Assembly (NCBI GenBank): GCA_020720625.1
Contig: DYOH01000025.1
Coordinates: forward strand, 1-42,825
Source: Acetofilamentum sp.
Lineage (GTDB): Bacteria > Bacteroidota > Bacteroidia > Bacteroidales > DYOH01
Reading direction: 5' to 3'
Length of the DNA: 42,825 bases
Positions 34,435 to 42,541 of this stretch are shown here, one piece after another (position 1 is the first letter of the stretch; each line of letters opens with the position of its first letter). Made by a program: the position numbers and the translations under genes. A model generated the notes under the pieces. It was not told where the DNA came from and made no database searches. It saw only the letters and a list, made by a program, of their open reading frames with translations.

Positions 34435-36921
34435 TTAATTTTCGGTTAGTTCTTTTCCTTGTGGCGCTTTTGCATTGGCAGGATTTGTTCCCTGCAAACT
34501 TAAAACAAAGCTGCTCACTTGAATAATTTGCTTATCGCTAATTAGGCCTTTATATGAAAGCATGCCATTTTGCGGAATTCCAACATATACAGATTTATAC
34601 ACATCTGCAAAGCCTCCGCCGTGCAGCCAAAATTTGTCTGTAAGATTTGGGCCAATGGCATTTCCTTCACCACTTAATCCATGGCAAGCAGCACAATTCT
34701 TGGAAAATACTTCTTTAGCTTCTGCCATGTCCTGACTTGTATTCAAAGCTTGCGGAATTACAAGTTCTTCCTGTGCTTTAATTTCTGTTTCATTGCTTTC
34801 ATATAAATCTTTTCCTAAACGATGCAAATAAGCAATTAAAGCCACAATATGTTTTGTAGGCAGGGTTTCGATACCGGCAATTTTTAAATCATCTACAATT
34901 TTATTTGCCTGCAACATAAAATTAAAATTTGCATTGCGATACTCTTCATCAGAATAAGGAACTCCTAATCTGGTCATGGCTTTAACTTTGGCAGCAGTCA
35001 TAGTAGTATCAATATCTTTTTCGAGCAACCATGGATAGGCCGGCATAACAGATTCTTCGTTTACATCCTTTGGCTGGTTCATGTGCTTGAAATGCCATGC
35101 TGCCGATTTATACATTTTCCCGCCCACAACTCCAGTTCTGGCTAAATCTGGTCCGGTTCTTCTTGAGCCCCATAAGAAGGGGTGATCATAAACAAATTCG
35201 CCTGATTTGGAATAATCGCCATAACGTTCTGTTTCAGAACGGAATGGTCGAACCTGCTGGGAATGGCAGTTATTACATCCTTCGGCAATATAAACATCCC
35301 TACCTTGCAGTTCAAGCGGGGTGTATGGTTTTACACTTTCTATTGTTGGTACATTAGATTTTATTGCAATAAGTGGAACAATTTCGAGTAATCCACCAAT
35401 AAGTACGGCAAGGCCTGTAAGTACATAAAACTCAACAGGTCTTCTTTCCAGCCATGAGTGAGCTCTCTCGCCACTCTGACGTTTGGCATCCATCTTCTCT
35501 AATGCTGGTGCAGATGATTCTTCGTTGTTGACGATATAGCCGACTTGAATGGTTTTAATAAGATTGTAGAGCATTATCAAAGCACCTACTAAATATAATG
35601 TACCACCAACGGCACGAGTAATATACATAGGAATAATTTCTGTAACGGTTTCCATGAAATTTGGATAGGCAAGAAAACCATCCTGATTAAACTCTTTCCA
35701 CATGAGAGTTTGAGTAAAGGCTCCCCAATACAATGGAACAGCATAAAGTAGAATACCTAAAGTACCGATCCAAAAATGGAAATTTGCCAGTTTATTGGAA
35801 TACAAATTGGTATTAAAAATCTTTGGTACAAGCCAATAAAGCATACCGAAAGTTAAGAATCCGTTCCATCCGAGTGCTCCAATATGCACATGTGCAATAA
35901 TCCAATCGGTAAAATGCCCCAAAGCATTTACAGCTTTAATAGAAAGCATAGGGCCTTCGAGAGTAGACATACCATAAGCAGTAACGGCAACAGCCATAAA
36001 TTTGAGAATTGCATCTTCCCTTACTTTATCCCATACTCCCCGCAAGGTAAGTAAACCATTAAGCATACCTCCCCAAGAAGGTGCAATTAGCATAATAGAA
36101 AAAACTACACCTAAAGACTGTGCCCAATCTGGCAGTGCATTATATAATAAATGGTGAGGCCCGGCCCATATATAAATAAAAATCAGTGTCCAAAAGTGAA
36201 TGATTGACAATTTATAGCTATAAACCGGCCTGTTTGCGGCCTTTGGCAAAAAATAGTACATTACCCCAAGATAGGGAGTTGTAAGATAAAATGCCACAGC
36301 GTTATGACCATACCACCATTGAACCAGAGCGTCTTGCACACCGGCGAACACAGAATAACTTTTCAAAAAAGAGACAGGAAGTTCGAGTGAGTTAACCACA
36401 TGCAGCAATGCAACGGCAATAAATGAAGCAATGTAAAACCAAATTGCCACATATATATGTTTCACTCTTCTGCGGGCAATTGTACCAAACATGTTCCAAC
36501 CAAAACCAATCCAAACTATGGCAATCAGGATATCTATTGGCCATTCGAGTTCGGCGTATTCTTTACTGGTTGAAATACCCATTGCAAGTGAAACAGCTGC
36601 CAAAGCAATTATCAATTGCCAGCCCCACATATTAATTTTAGAAAGAAAATCGCTATACATGCGGGTTTTAAGTAATCTCTGCATTGAGTAATAAGCACCT
36701 GCAAAAATTCCGTTTCCAACAAAAGCAAAAATGGCGGCATTTGTATGCACCGGTCTTAGTCGTCCGAATGTAATATACTCAATTCCAAAATTCAAAGCCG
36801 GGAAAGCAAGCTCAAGAGCAATATACAGTCCGACAATAAATGCAACAATTCCCCAGAAAATTGTAGCATAAACAAATTGTTTTACGATCTTATTATCGTA
36901 ATAAAATGTTTGAACTTCCAT
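34435..36921 (-). CDS. ccoNO: cbb3 oxidase fusion: CcoN + CcoO + extra cytochrome c domain
   Basis: This 828-residue protein joins the catalytic heme-copper subunit CcoN (about 1-480) and the mono-heme CcoO (about 490-710). A further cytochrome c domain follows (about 725-815). CcoN shows heme and copper ligands in VHTNAAIFAFVGNG, YGHNAVAFY, AGPHHLLYN and HVHIGALGWNG. The CcoO heme site is CNNCH at 549-553 and the third-domain site is CAACH at 743-747. The third domain matches CcoP closely (GEGNAIGPNLTDKFWLHG against GEGNAVGPNLTDKYWLHG). CcoNO fusions are known in Bacteroidota; the extra heme domain makes this a larger, triple fusion. The enzyme reduces oxygen with high affinity. Confidence 0.93.
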   Translation of the reverse strand: MEVQTFYYDNKIVKQFVYATIFWGIVAFIVGLYIALELAFPALNFGIEYITFGRLRPVHTNAAIFAFVGNGIFAGAYYSMQRLLKTRMYSDFLSKINMWGWQLIIALAAVSLAMGISTSKEYAELEWPIDILIAIVWIGFGWNMFGTIARRRVKHIYVAIWFYIASFIAVALLHVVNSLELPVSFLKSYSVFAGVQDALVQWWYGHNAVAFYLTTPYLGVMYYFLPKAANRPVYSYKLSIIHFWTLIFIYIWAGPHHLLYNALPDWAQSLGVVFSIMLIAPSWGGMLNGLLTLRGVWDKVREDAILKFMAVAVTAYGMSTLEGPMLSIKAVNALGHFTDWIIAHVHIGALGWNGFLTFGMLYWLVPKIFNTNLYSNKLANFHFWIGTLGILLYAVPLYWGAFTQTLMWKEFNQDGFLAYPNFMETVTEIIPMYITRAVGGTLYLVGALIMLYNLIKTIQVGYIVNNEESSAPALEKMDAKRQSGERAHSWLERRPVEFYVLTGLAVLIGGLLEIVPLIAIKSNVPTIESVKPYTPLELQGRDVYIAEGCNNCHSQQVRPFRSETERYGDYSKSGEFVYDHPFLWGSRRTGPDLARTGVVGGKMYKSAAWHFKHMNQPKDVNEESVMPAYPWLLEKDIDTTMTAAKVKAMTRLGVPYSDEEYRNANFNFMLQANKIVDDLKIAGIETLPTKHIVALIAYLHRLGKDLYESNETEIKAQEELVIPQALNTSQDMAEAKEVFSKNCAACHGLSGEGNAIGPNLTDKFWLHGGGFADVYKSVYVGIPQNGMLSYKGLISDKQIIQVSSFVLSLQGTNPANAKAPQGKELTEN

Positions 36922-36932
36922 AAAATATTGAT

Positions 36933-37109
36933 TTATTTATTTTTCGATTTGTTTTCTTTTTTGGGCAGATCGTTATCTTCAAATAATATCCGCACAGATG
37001 GTGTATAATCATCATCAAACTGGCCATTTTTTACAGATAATAAGAAAGCGACAAGAAATCCCATCGCAATAATAAGGCTTATTCCAATCAAAATAAATAA
37101 TGCTGACAT
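36933..37109 (-). CDS. ccoS: cbb3 oxidase maturation protein CcoS
   Basis: This 58-residue protein begins MSALFILIGISLIIAMGF, has one membrane helix, and continues VKNGQFDDDYTPSVRILF, the recognisable CcoS pattern (a membrane helix, then GQFDD and a Pro residue). CcoS is needed for cofactor insertion into CcoN. It sits 11 nt upstream of the CcoNO gene, as first gene of the operon. The ccoG, ccoH and ccoI genes that often accompany it lie outside the operon as seen here. Confidence 0.85.
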   Translation of the reverse strand: MSALFILIGISLIIAMGFLVAFLLSVKNGQFDDDYTPSVRILFEDNDLPKKENKSKNK

Positions 37110-37134
37110 GATTTTTTAGTTTTAATGATGCAAA

Positions 37135-37142
37135 CAAATATA
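37135..37142 (-). promoter_or_regulatory. -7 promoter element of the cco operon (TATATTTG)
   Basis: This exact TAnnTTTG match on the minus strand lies 25 nt before the ccoS ATG. A -33 element is not clear, which may mean activator-dependent expression; I see no obvious FNR palindrome. Confidence 0.45.
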
Positions 37143-37320
37143 AATGAATATTTTTTTTAAATACTATTTAAGCATATTTTTATCCTTAATTTAAAATCAT
37201 TTTAAACAAGAATGTATTTAAACTGCGCCTGATTATTAAAAAAACCTAATTCCTGACTATTCTAAATGAAAATCGAATTATTTGAAGCAAAATAATTTTA
37301 CTATTATTTATGGAAACAAT

Positions 37321-37328
37321 TATTTTTG
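37321..37328 (+). promoter_or_regulatory. -7 promoter element of nspC (TATTTTTG)
   Basis: This TAnnTTTG match predicts transcription from about 37335. That excludes the upstream in-frame ATG at 37282 and supports the start at 37351. Confidence 0.45.
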
Positions 37329-37350
37329 CGTCAAACAAAAAAAAGACAAA

Positions 37351-38472
37351 ATGAATATCATAGTTTCCCCAAGTTTTGTATTAGAAGAAAAATTGCTTAA
37401 AAGAAATCTGGACTTAATTGGATATGTAGCTCATAAAGCCGAAATTGAAATTATTATGGCGCTAAAGGCATTTGGTATGTGGAAAATATTTCCCTTGATT
37501 GGAAAACATGTAAATGGTGCATCGGCAAGCTCATTGAATGAAGCCAAACTAATTTTTGAAGAAATGGGTGTTTGGGCGCATACATATTCTCCAGCCTTTA
37601 AAACAAATGAATTTGATGAAATTTTAGACTATTCAAATCACATTATCTTTAATTCGTTTAATCAATTTCATCAGTTTAAGGATAAAGTAAAAAGCCGGCA
37701 AAAAGAAATTGGCATTAGAATAAATCCGGAGTATTCGCCTGTAAGCACATCGCTATATAATGCCTGTACACCAGGCAGCCGGTTTGGAGTTTCGGTAGAT
37801 CAATTTCCAGAGCAACTACCGGTGGAGATAGATGGATTTCATTTTCACGCCTTATGCGAATCTGATAGTTATGCACTTGCAGATGTTTTAGAAGTTATCG
37901 AAGAAAAATTTGGGAGATACTTTAAAAAAATCAAATGGCTAAATTTGGGTGGTGGCCATTTAATGACAAGAAAAGACTATGATATTGAGCACCTTATAAG
38001 AACATTAAGCGATTTTCGAAAAAAACATCAAATAAAGATTATTCTTGAACCAGGGAGCGCATTTACCTGGCAAACCGGATTTCTGCAATCTACCATTATC
38101 GATATTGTAGAAAACAAAAACATAAAAACGGCCATTTTAGATGTGTCGTTTACCGCCCACATGCCCGATTGCTTAGAAATGCCCTATAAACCTGAAATAA
38201 GGGGCGCTAAGGAACCGAATTATTCGCTGCCAACCTACAGAATGGGCGGAAATAGTTGTTTGAGTGGAGATTTTATAGGAGATTGGTCGTTTGAAAAAGA
38301 ATTAAAAATTGGTGATACAATCATTTTTGAAGATATGATACATTATACCATGGTAAAAACAACCACATTTAATGGGGTGCAGCATCCAACTATAGGTATA
38401 TTGAAAGAAAACGGAGTTTTTGAAGTTTTTAAAACTTTTGTGCACGAGGATTATAAAAACAGGTTATCGTAA
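37351..38472 (+). CDS. nspC: Carboxynorspermidine/carboxyspermidine decarboxylase
   Basis: This PLP enzyme of the alanine-racemase fold makes norspermidine or spermidine from the carboxylated precursor, in the pathway that does not use decarboxylated SAM. The 373-residue protein has the PLP-binding lysine in EIIMALKAFGMW (K39) and the family block HVNGASASSLNEAKLIFEE. It also shows HFHALCESDSYALADVL, WLNLGGGH and the C-terminal GNSCLSGDFIGDW. I chose the Met at 37351 because family members start near IVSPSFVL. The partner carboxynorspermidine synthase is not in the window. It ends in a strong shared terminator. Confidence 0.93.
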   Translation: MNIIVSPSFVLEEKLLKRNLDLIGYVAHKAEIEIIMALKAFGMWKIFPLIGKHVNGASASSLNEAKLIFEEMGVWAHTYSPAFKTNEFDEILDYSNHIIFNSFNQFHQFKDKVKSRQKEIGIRINPEYSPVSTSLYNACTPGSRFGVSVDQFPEQLPVEIDGFHFHALCESDSYALADVLEVIEEKFGRYFKKIKWLNLGGGHLMTRKDYDIEHLIRTLSDFRKKHQIKIILEPGSAFTWQTGFLQSTIIDIVENKNIKTAILDVSFTAHMPDCLEMPYKPEIRGAKEPNYSLPTYRMGGNSCLSGDFIGDWSFEKELKIGDTIIFEDMIHYTMVKTTTFNGVQHPTIGILKENGVFEVFKTFVHEDYKNRLS

Positions 38473-38477
38473 TAAAT

Positions 38478-38506
38478 AATAAAGCCGGAAAATATCCGGC
38501 TTTATT
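38478..38506. terminator. Bidirectional terminator between nspC and the Bax inhibitor-1 gene
   Basis: A perfect 12-bp stem (AATAAAGCCGGA/TCCGGCTTTATT) with a 5-nt loop lies between two convergent genes. Confidence 0.92.
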
Positions 38507-38516
38507 ATTTATTTAT

Positions 38517-39257
38517 TTATTCTCTGGAGAGCATAGAAATTAATCTGAGTATTTCTAAATATAACCAGATAATTGTTACCAGCAATGTAAAACCACCATA
38601 CCACTCCATGTATTTGGGCATTCCGGCAGCGGCCATTTTATCAATGGTATCAAAATCCCAGATAAGTGTGAGAGAAGCTACAACAACGATAAACAAGCTA
38701 ATTCCTATACCAAGTAATCCGCCATTTATAAGCGATAAATTTACACCAAACATCGACATAATCCATGTGGCAATGTAGAATAAGAATATTCCGCCCATGG
38801 CGATAGTAAGGAATGATTTAAACTTCTCTGTTACTTTTATTAAACCAGTTCTGTAAACAAAAAGCATGGTAAACAGAATGGTAAATGTAAGCAATGCAGC
38901 TTTCATAACCACACCATCGAGTAAAGACGCATACATGGCAGATGCTCCGCCAATTACAAAACCTTCGAGCACAGCATATATGGGAGCGCTGTAGGCCACA
39001 TATTGTGGTTTAAACATGGTAAAAAAGGCCACAATTAATCCGCCAATGCCACCAATTAGGATATAAGGCATTACGTTAGCACCTGCAAAAGCATTTTTCC
39101 AAACCCAAGCCGCAGAAAGTACTGCAAAAAGCAACAAAATTCCTGTTTTTGTTAAAGCCCCTTCGGTAGTCATTACACCGGCATTTACATCTGCCCTGTC
39201 GAAATTTTTCAAACGGGCATCTGAGATTAACGGGTTACTAGTTCTTCCAAATTTCAT
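38517..39257 (-). CDS. Bax inhibitor-1/YccA family membrane protein
   Basis: This 246-residue protein has about seven membrane helices and an N-terminal SNPLISDARLKNF segment typical of the YccA-like branch of the BI-1 (TMBIM) family. The C-terminal part holds the conserved acidic residues in the helix region LIWDFDTIDKMAA and GGFTLLVTIIWLYLEILRLIS. Members are calcium-leak or stress-related membrane proteins; the bacterial role is not settled. It lies 11 nt after the AlkD-like gene, in one run with that gene and the pseudo-P-type ATPase. Confidence 0.88.
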   Translation of the reverse strand: MKFGRTSNPLISDARLKNFDRADVNAGVMTTEGALTKTGILLLFAVLSAAWVWKNAFAGANVMPYILIGGIGGLIVAFFTMFKPQYVAYSAPIYAVLEGFVIGGASAMYASLLDGVVMKAALLTFTILFTMLFVYRTGLIKVTEKFKSFLTIAMGGIFLFYIATWIMSMFGVNLSLINGGLLGIGISLFIVVVASLTLIWDFDTIDKMAAAGMPKYMEWYGGFTLLVTIIWLYLEILRLISMLSRE

Positions 39258-39268
39258 AGTTTTCCTCC

Positions 39269-39949
39269 TTATTCATTTTTTAATTTTTCCTTTGCAAATT
39301 CAATATTCCACTTTACTTCCTGAACAATCCATTTTACTGGTTTTTTATCAGATAATTCCAATCCGGACAATAGTTTTTCTAATTCATCATTCAAAAATAA
39401 GCTTTTTGAAGCCAGTACGTTTATTAATCTGGCGGTTGCTCTTTGTATGTGCAGATTTTCAATATTTGCCCAGGATTCTATTTCTGCTAAAAATGGCAGA
39501 AAATAATCGTCAGAAATTTCGGTGAATATCTGTGCAATTCTAGCAGCTAATATTATACCTGTTTGAGAAATATACAAGTGCGAAGATTTAGCCCATTCGT
39601 AGGCTTTAGCCTTAGCAAACTGAGTACTAGGGAGAAAACTCATACAAGCCTGCTCAGGAAATTCAGAAGAATTAAAATTTTTTAACCAAATCTCAAAAAC
39701 ATCCAAAGTCATTTTGTCAGGGTCGGCAACCAAAAGTGCCAAAATTTTGACTTCTCTGGTAGAGTTTTGCCATAATCTTTCGGCAAGCTCCTGATTAGGA
39801 TAGTATTCTTTCGCAATTTGGCGTAATTCCGGAATTGAGATACCCCGTATTTTGTCATAAGGCATCCCTTTCTCCCTAAGACTATCCATAACGGTAGCGT
39901 CGTCGTGTAATCTAATTTTTTTTAAAACATCTATAACGATTCTTTCCAT
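39269..39949 (-). CDS. DNA alkylation repair protein, AlkD-like
   Basis: This 226-residue protein is built of HEAT-like helical repeats, of the AlkD/AlkC group of DNA glycosylases that remove alkylated purines. Family features are GISIPELRQIAKEYYPNQELAERLW, then TREVKILALLVADPDKM, and the C-terminal PVKWIVQEVKWNI. I cannot confirm all catalytic residues by eye, and some members are non-enzymatic. Its start overlaps the end of the pseudo-P-type ATPase gene by 19 nt, so the two are co-transcribed. Confidence 0.8.
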   Translation of the reverse strand: MERIVIDVLKKIRLHDDATVMDSLREKGMPYDKIRGISIPELRQIAKEYYPNQELAERLWQNSTREVKILALLVADPDKMTLDVFEIWLKNFNSSEFPEQACMSFLPSTQFAKAKAYEWAKSSHLYISQTGIILAARIAQIFTEISDDYFLPFLAEIESWANIENLHIQRATARLINVLASKSLFLNDELEKLLSGLELSDKKPVKWIVQEVKWNIEFAKEKLKNE

Positions 39950-41238
39950 TTAAGTTTATATTTTTGAATATAAAAAATGCCAAGATATATAATTACAGTA
40001 TAAATAAATATTATTACTCCTGCTTTTACCACGGAAAATAGCCACAAAAGCATAAATGCAAGCTGTATAAATCTAAAGATCCACACCATTTTACGAAGCA
40101 TTAATTTCATTTTATTGGCAAAATCCATCAGGAGTGAAATTTCTTTCAGGGAATCGAAACCAAAAGCTAAATCAAAAGCTTTAAGCATAAATCGATTATT
40201 TCCGTTAGAATAAATTAATGCTGTAGGTGCTTTTTTATTTAAATCCGAATAAAGAATTTCTTTAGAATCTTCATTAACCTGATATATCTTATCGAAAATT
40301 TGGTAATCATCGTGCATATCGGCATTATGCATCAGAGCGTTGTTAAATAAAACCGTATTGTATTCGTTATGATTTGCCCAAAGAATAAATTGATGCGCCT
40401 CCTCCGATATTTTGTCGGAAATGGAAACAGATGCTGTCAAATCGCCGTTTTTCAATAAAAAATAATTAAATACAGCATTTACGTCGTGCGTCACAAATTC
40501 GCGTGTAACTAACTCATAAACAACTCCATTCACGTCTTCGGCTTTAATATACTGGTTTTCTCTAATATCAATAATTTGAAAAGAATCTTTATTGTCATAG
40601 TCGAAACACTTGTCGGGCTTGAACGGAAAATGGCTGAAAAGAATACCTAAAACATTCAATATTTTAGGTTTAGAAAGATTTTGCCGATGAGTAAAATTAT
40701 TTAGCTCATAATCGGCTTTTGAAGCCGCAAATACTTTTAATAGCACAATAGTTCTGATATAAGTGGTATTAAAAGTATTACAAAAAGCATGACGTCCAAC
40801 AATTTTTTTACATCCAAACCTGTACACAATATGCTCCATTGAAACCGGCAAAGCCAGCATAAAAACGTGCAAAACAGCCATAAGTGCAAGTTCAATATTA
40901 AGTTCAGACTTGGTCCATTGCAAAAATAAATATATAGCAATAAAAGCAAAAGCAATCAAAACAGAAAAATAATCGCTGTGTGGAATTTTATTGAGCTTAT
41001 GTGTGGCTTTTGCAATGCTCTGAAGCATAAAAAAACCTTGAGCTACAGCCGCCAGAAAAATGAGAAAGGCACCCTCAATCTCAAAAGAAAAAAGCAGGAG
41101 AAAAAAAAGAGCCAAAATTGCGGTTAATAATCCGAAAGCATGAAATATAAGCTTATATTTGAATGAATAGATGATAACCGGAATTAAAAACATGAGTAGA
41201 ATTCCGGTGAAGAATAATATAGTTTCCATTTTTTGCAT
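39931..41238 (-). CDS. Membrane protein resembling a catalytically dead P-type ATPase
   Basis: This 435-residue protein has five N-terminal membrane helices to about residue 140, a soluble region, and two C-terminal helices. The soluble part follows the order of a P1B-ATPase P domain, but the key residues are lost. Where DKTGTLTEGKPK is expected it reads NFTHRQNLSKPK; ALADxxxxEAxxAI aligns with SISDKISEEAHQFI; the TGDN site reads FNNA; GDGINDAPAL reads SNGNNRFMLKAFDLAFGF. The next segment, LMDFANKMKLMLRKMVWIF, matches the helix that enters the membrane in ATPases (SKMTIRNIKQNLFW). The protein is shorter than a P1B-ATPase and has no clear actuator TGE. It probably cannot hydrolyse ATP. The start may be the fourth residue (41229). 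Confidence 0.65.
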   Translation of the reverse strand: MQKMETILFFTGILLMFLIPVIIYSFKYKLIFHAFGLLTAILALFFLLLFSFEIEGAFLIFLAAVAQGFFMLQSIAKATHKLNKIPHSDYFSVLIAFAFIAIYLFLQWTKSELNIELALMAVLHVFMLALPVSMEHIVYRFGCKKIVGRHAFCNTFNTTYIRTIVLLKVFAASKADYELNNFTHRQNLSKPKILNVLGILFSHFPFKPDKCFDYDNKDSFQIIDIRENQYIKAEDVNGVVYELVTREFVTHDVNAVFNYFLLKNGDLTASVSISDKISEEAHQFILWANHNEYNTVLFNNALMHNADMHDDYQIFDKIYQVNEDSKEILYSDLNKKAPTALIYSNGNNRFMLKAFDLAFGFDSLKEISLLMDFANKMKLMLRKMVWIFRFIQLAFMLLWLFSVVKAGVIIFIYTVIIYLGIFYIQKYKLKWKESL

Positions 41239-41249
41239 TAAAGAACATG

Positions 41250-41257
41250 CAAATATA
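41250..41257 (-). promoter_or_regulatory. -7 promoter element of the pseudo-ATPase/alkD/BI-1 unit (TATATTTG)
   Basis: This exact TAnnTTTG match lies 12 nt before the first ATG. It predicts a very short leader and slightly favours the Met at 41229. Confidence 0.45.
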
Positions 41258-41321
41258 AAACAATTTGCATATATAAGCCCGAAAAAGAGTTGAAAATTGC
41301 ATTGATTATTTTAAAAAAACT

Positions 41322-41353
41322 ATTGCTTCAAATAAAAAATATATTTACCTTTG
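41322..41353 (+). promoter_or_regulatory. Promoter of tRNA-His
   Basis: ATTG (41322-41325) and TACCTTTG (41346-41353) are 20 nt apart, matching the -33/-7 layout. The -7 element ends 12 nt before the tRNA. Confidence 0.6.
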
Positions 41354-41365
41354 TCGCGCAAAAAT

Positions 41366-41440
41366 GGTGAATGTAGCTCAGTAGGTTAGAGCATCGGATT
41401 GTGGTTCCGAGGGTCGTGGGTTCGAACCCCATCTTTCACC
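41366..41440 (+). tRNA. tRNA-His (anticodon GUG)
   Basis: The anticodon arm TCGGA-TTGTGGT-TCCGA gives GTG at 41401-41403. G at 41366 pairs with the discriminator C at 41440, the G-1:C73 pair that identifies tRNA-His. The T arm is GTGGG-TTCGAAC-CCCAT. There is one T-T mismatch in the acceptor stem. The full CCA is not encoded. Confidence 0.96.
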
Positions 41441-41445
41441 CAAAC

Positions 41446-41478
41446 AAAGCACTAATTCATAAAGAATTAGTGCTTTTT
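41446..41478 (+). terminator. Terminator of tRNA-His
   Basis: A perfect 13-bp stem (AAAGCACTAATTC/GAATTAGTGCTTT) with a 5-nt loop is followed by TT and TTT. It ends only 15 nt before the transporter start codon. Confidence 0.88.
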
Positions 41479-41492
41479 GTTTATCAATAATT

Positions 41493-42419
41493 ATGGAAAA
41501 CACTACAAAGGCAGCAATAAATTGGAAAGTATACAGCGCCATGGCTGTATCTGTATTTTTTTGGGGATTTTCGTTTGTTTGGTCAAAGCAAGCATTATCC
41601 TTTTATCCACCAATTACTGTAATTTATTTTAGATTAATAGTATCAGTAGTTTTACTTTTTACGATAGGGAAAATATTTAGAAAACTGCAGAAGGTAAAAA
41701 TTGCCGACCTAAAAAACATATTACTGATAGCCTTTTTCGAGCCTTTCCTATATTTCATTGGGGAAAATTTTGGACTAACAAGAGTATCTTCCACAGTAGC
41801 TTCAGTACTCATAGCCACAATACCTCTATTTAGCCCAATAGCCACATTCCTTTTTTTTAAGGAAAGAGTTAGCTGGCAAAATTTTGTTGGCATACTATTG
41901 TCTATCGTTGGTGTAATCATGGTATTACTGACCGATGATTTTTCGCTTGACGCTGATTTTATTGGCATCTTATTCATGTTTCTAGCTGTATTTTCGGCTT
42001 TAGGATATAGCCTGGTAGTTTTAAGGGTAGCATCAAAATATTCTGTTTATACAATTATCAGTTACCAAAATCTAATGGGCGTAATCTTGTTTACACCGGT
42101 ATTTTTTATCTTTGAATTTAAAGACGTTCAGAACATTGGATTGCAAACAGAGGCTATTGTCCCTATCTTGCAATTAGGTATTTTTGCATCCACCATTGCA
42201 TTTATGTTTTTCACCTATGGAATTAAGCACTTGGGAGTTATCAAAGCCAATACTTTATCGAACGCTATTCCAATAGTTACGGCAATGTTATCGTTTTTTA
42301 TGTTGGGCGAGAAGCTCAATTCTTATAATTTTATTGGCATTTTTATAGTAGTATCGGGATTAGTGCTTTCGCAAATGAAAAGGCAAAAGATAAATTTACG
42401 AAGATTTAAACGTGGATAA
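41493..42419 (+). CDS. EamA/DMT family membrane transporter
   Basis: This 308-residue protein of the drug/metabolite transporter superfamily has ten membrane helices in two homologous EamA repeats. Family features are WGFSFVWSKQALSFYPPITVIYFRL at the start of repeat one, and PLFSPIATFLFFKERVSWQNFVGILLSIVGV at its end. In repeat two, STIAFMFFTYGIKHLGVIKAN and MLSFFMLGEKLNSYNFIGIF stand in the same places. Substrates vary widely (amino acids, metabolites) and cannot be predicted. It begins just after the tRNA-His terminator, so it may depend on read-through or an unrecognised promoter. Confidence 0.9.
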   Translation: MENTTKAAINWKVYSAMAVSVFFWGFSFVWSKQALSFYPPITVIYFRLIVSVVLLFTIGKIFRKLQKVKIADLKNILLIAFFEPFLYFIGENFGLTRVSSTVASVLIATIPLFSPIATFLFFKERVSWQNFVGILLSIVGVIMVLLTDDFSLDADFIGILFMFLAVFSALGYSLVVLRVASKYSVYTIISYQNLMGVILFTPVFFIFEFKDVQNIGLQTEAIVPILQLGIFASTIAFMFFTYGIKHLGVIKANTLSNAIPIVTAMLSFFMLGEKLNSYNFIGIFIVVSGLVLSQMKRQKINLRRFKRG

Positions 42420-42509
42420 TCTCCAATTGCATTAAACCGAAAATTTTGCTTCCGGAATTATTTAACTAATAATTATTCTGATTTAAGAATATATTAGAAT
42501 TTAATCGTC

Positions 42510-42517
42510 TACCTTTG
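42510..42517 (+). promoter_or_regulatory. -7 promoter element of the BLUF gene (TACCTTTG)
   Basis: This exact TAnnTTTG match, identical to that of tRNA-His, lies 24 nt before the ATG at 42542. No -33 element is clear. Confidence 0.45.
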
Positions 42518-42541
42518 ATTAAACCAAATTAGTATAGAAAT

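Noticed and set aside
33655-36921. Missing stop codon or assembly error joining ccoN, ccoO and a cytochrome c gene
   Set aside because: The reading frame is continuous and the domain junctions are smooth; CcoNO fusion is known in Bacteroidota.
37282-37350. Longer NspC N-terminus from 37282
   Set aside because: The added 23 residues are unlike the family and a -7 element lies within them.
37110-37350. Possible riboswitch or FNR site between ccoS and nspC
   Set aside because: The region is AT-rich with no stable structured element and no clear TTGAT-N4-ATCAA palindrome.
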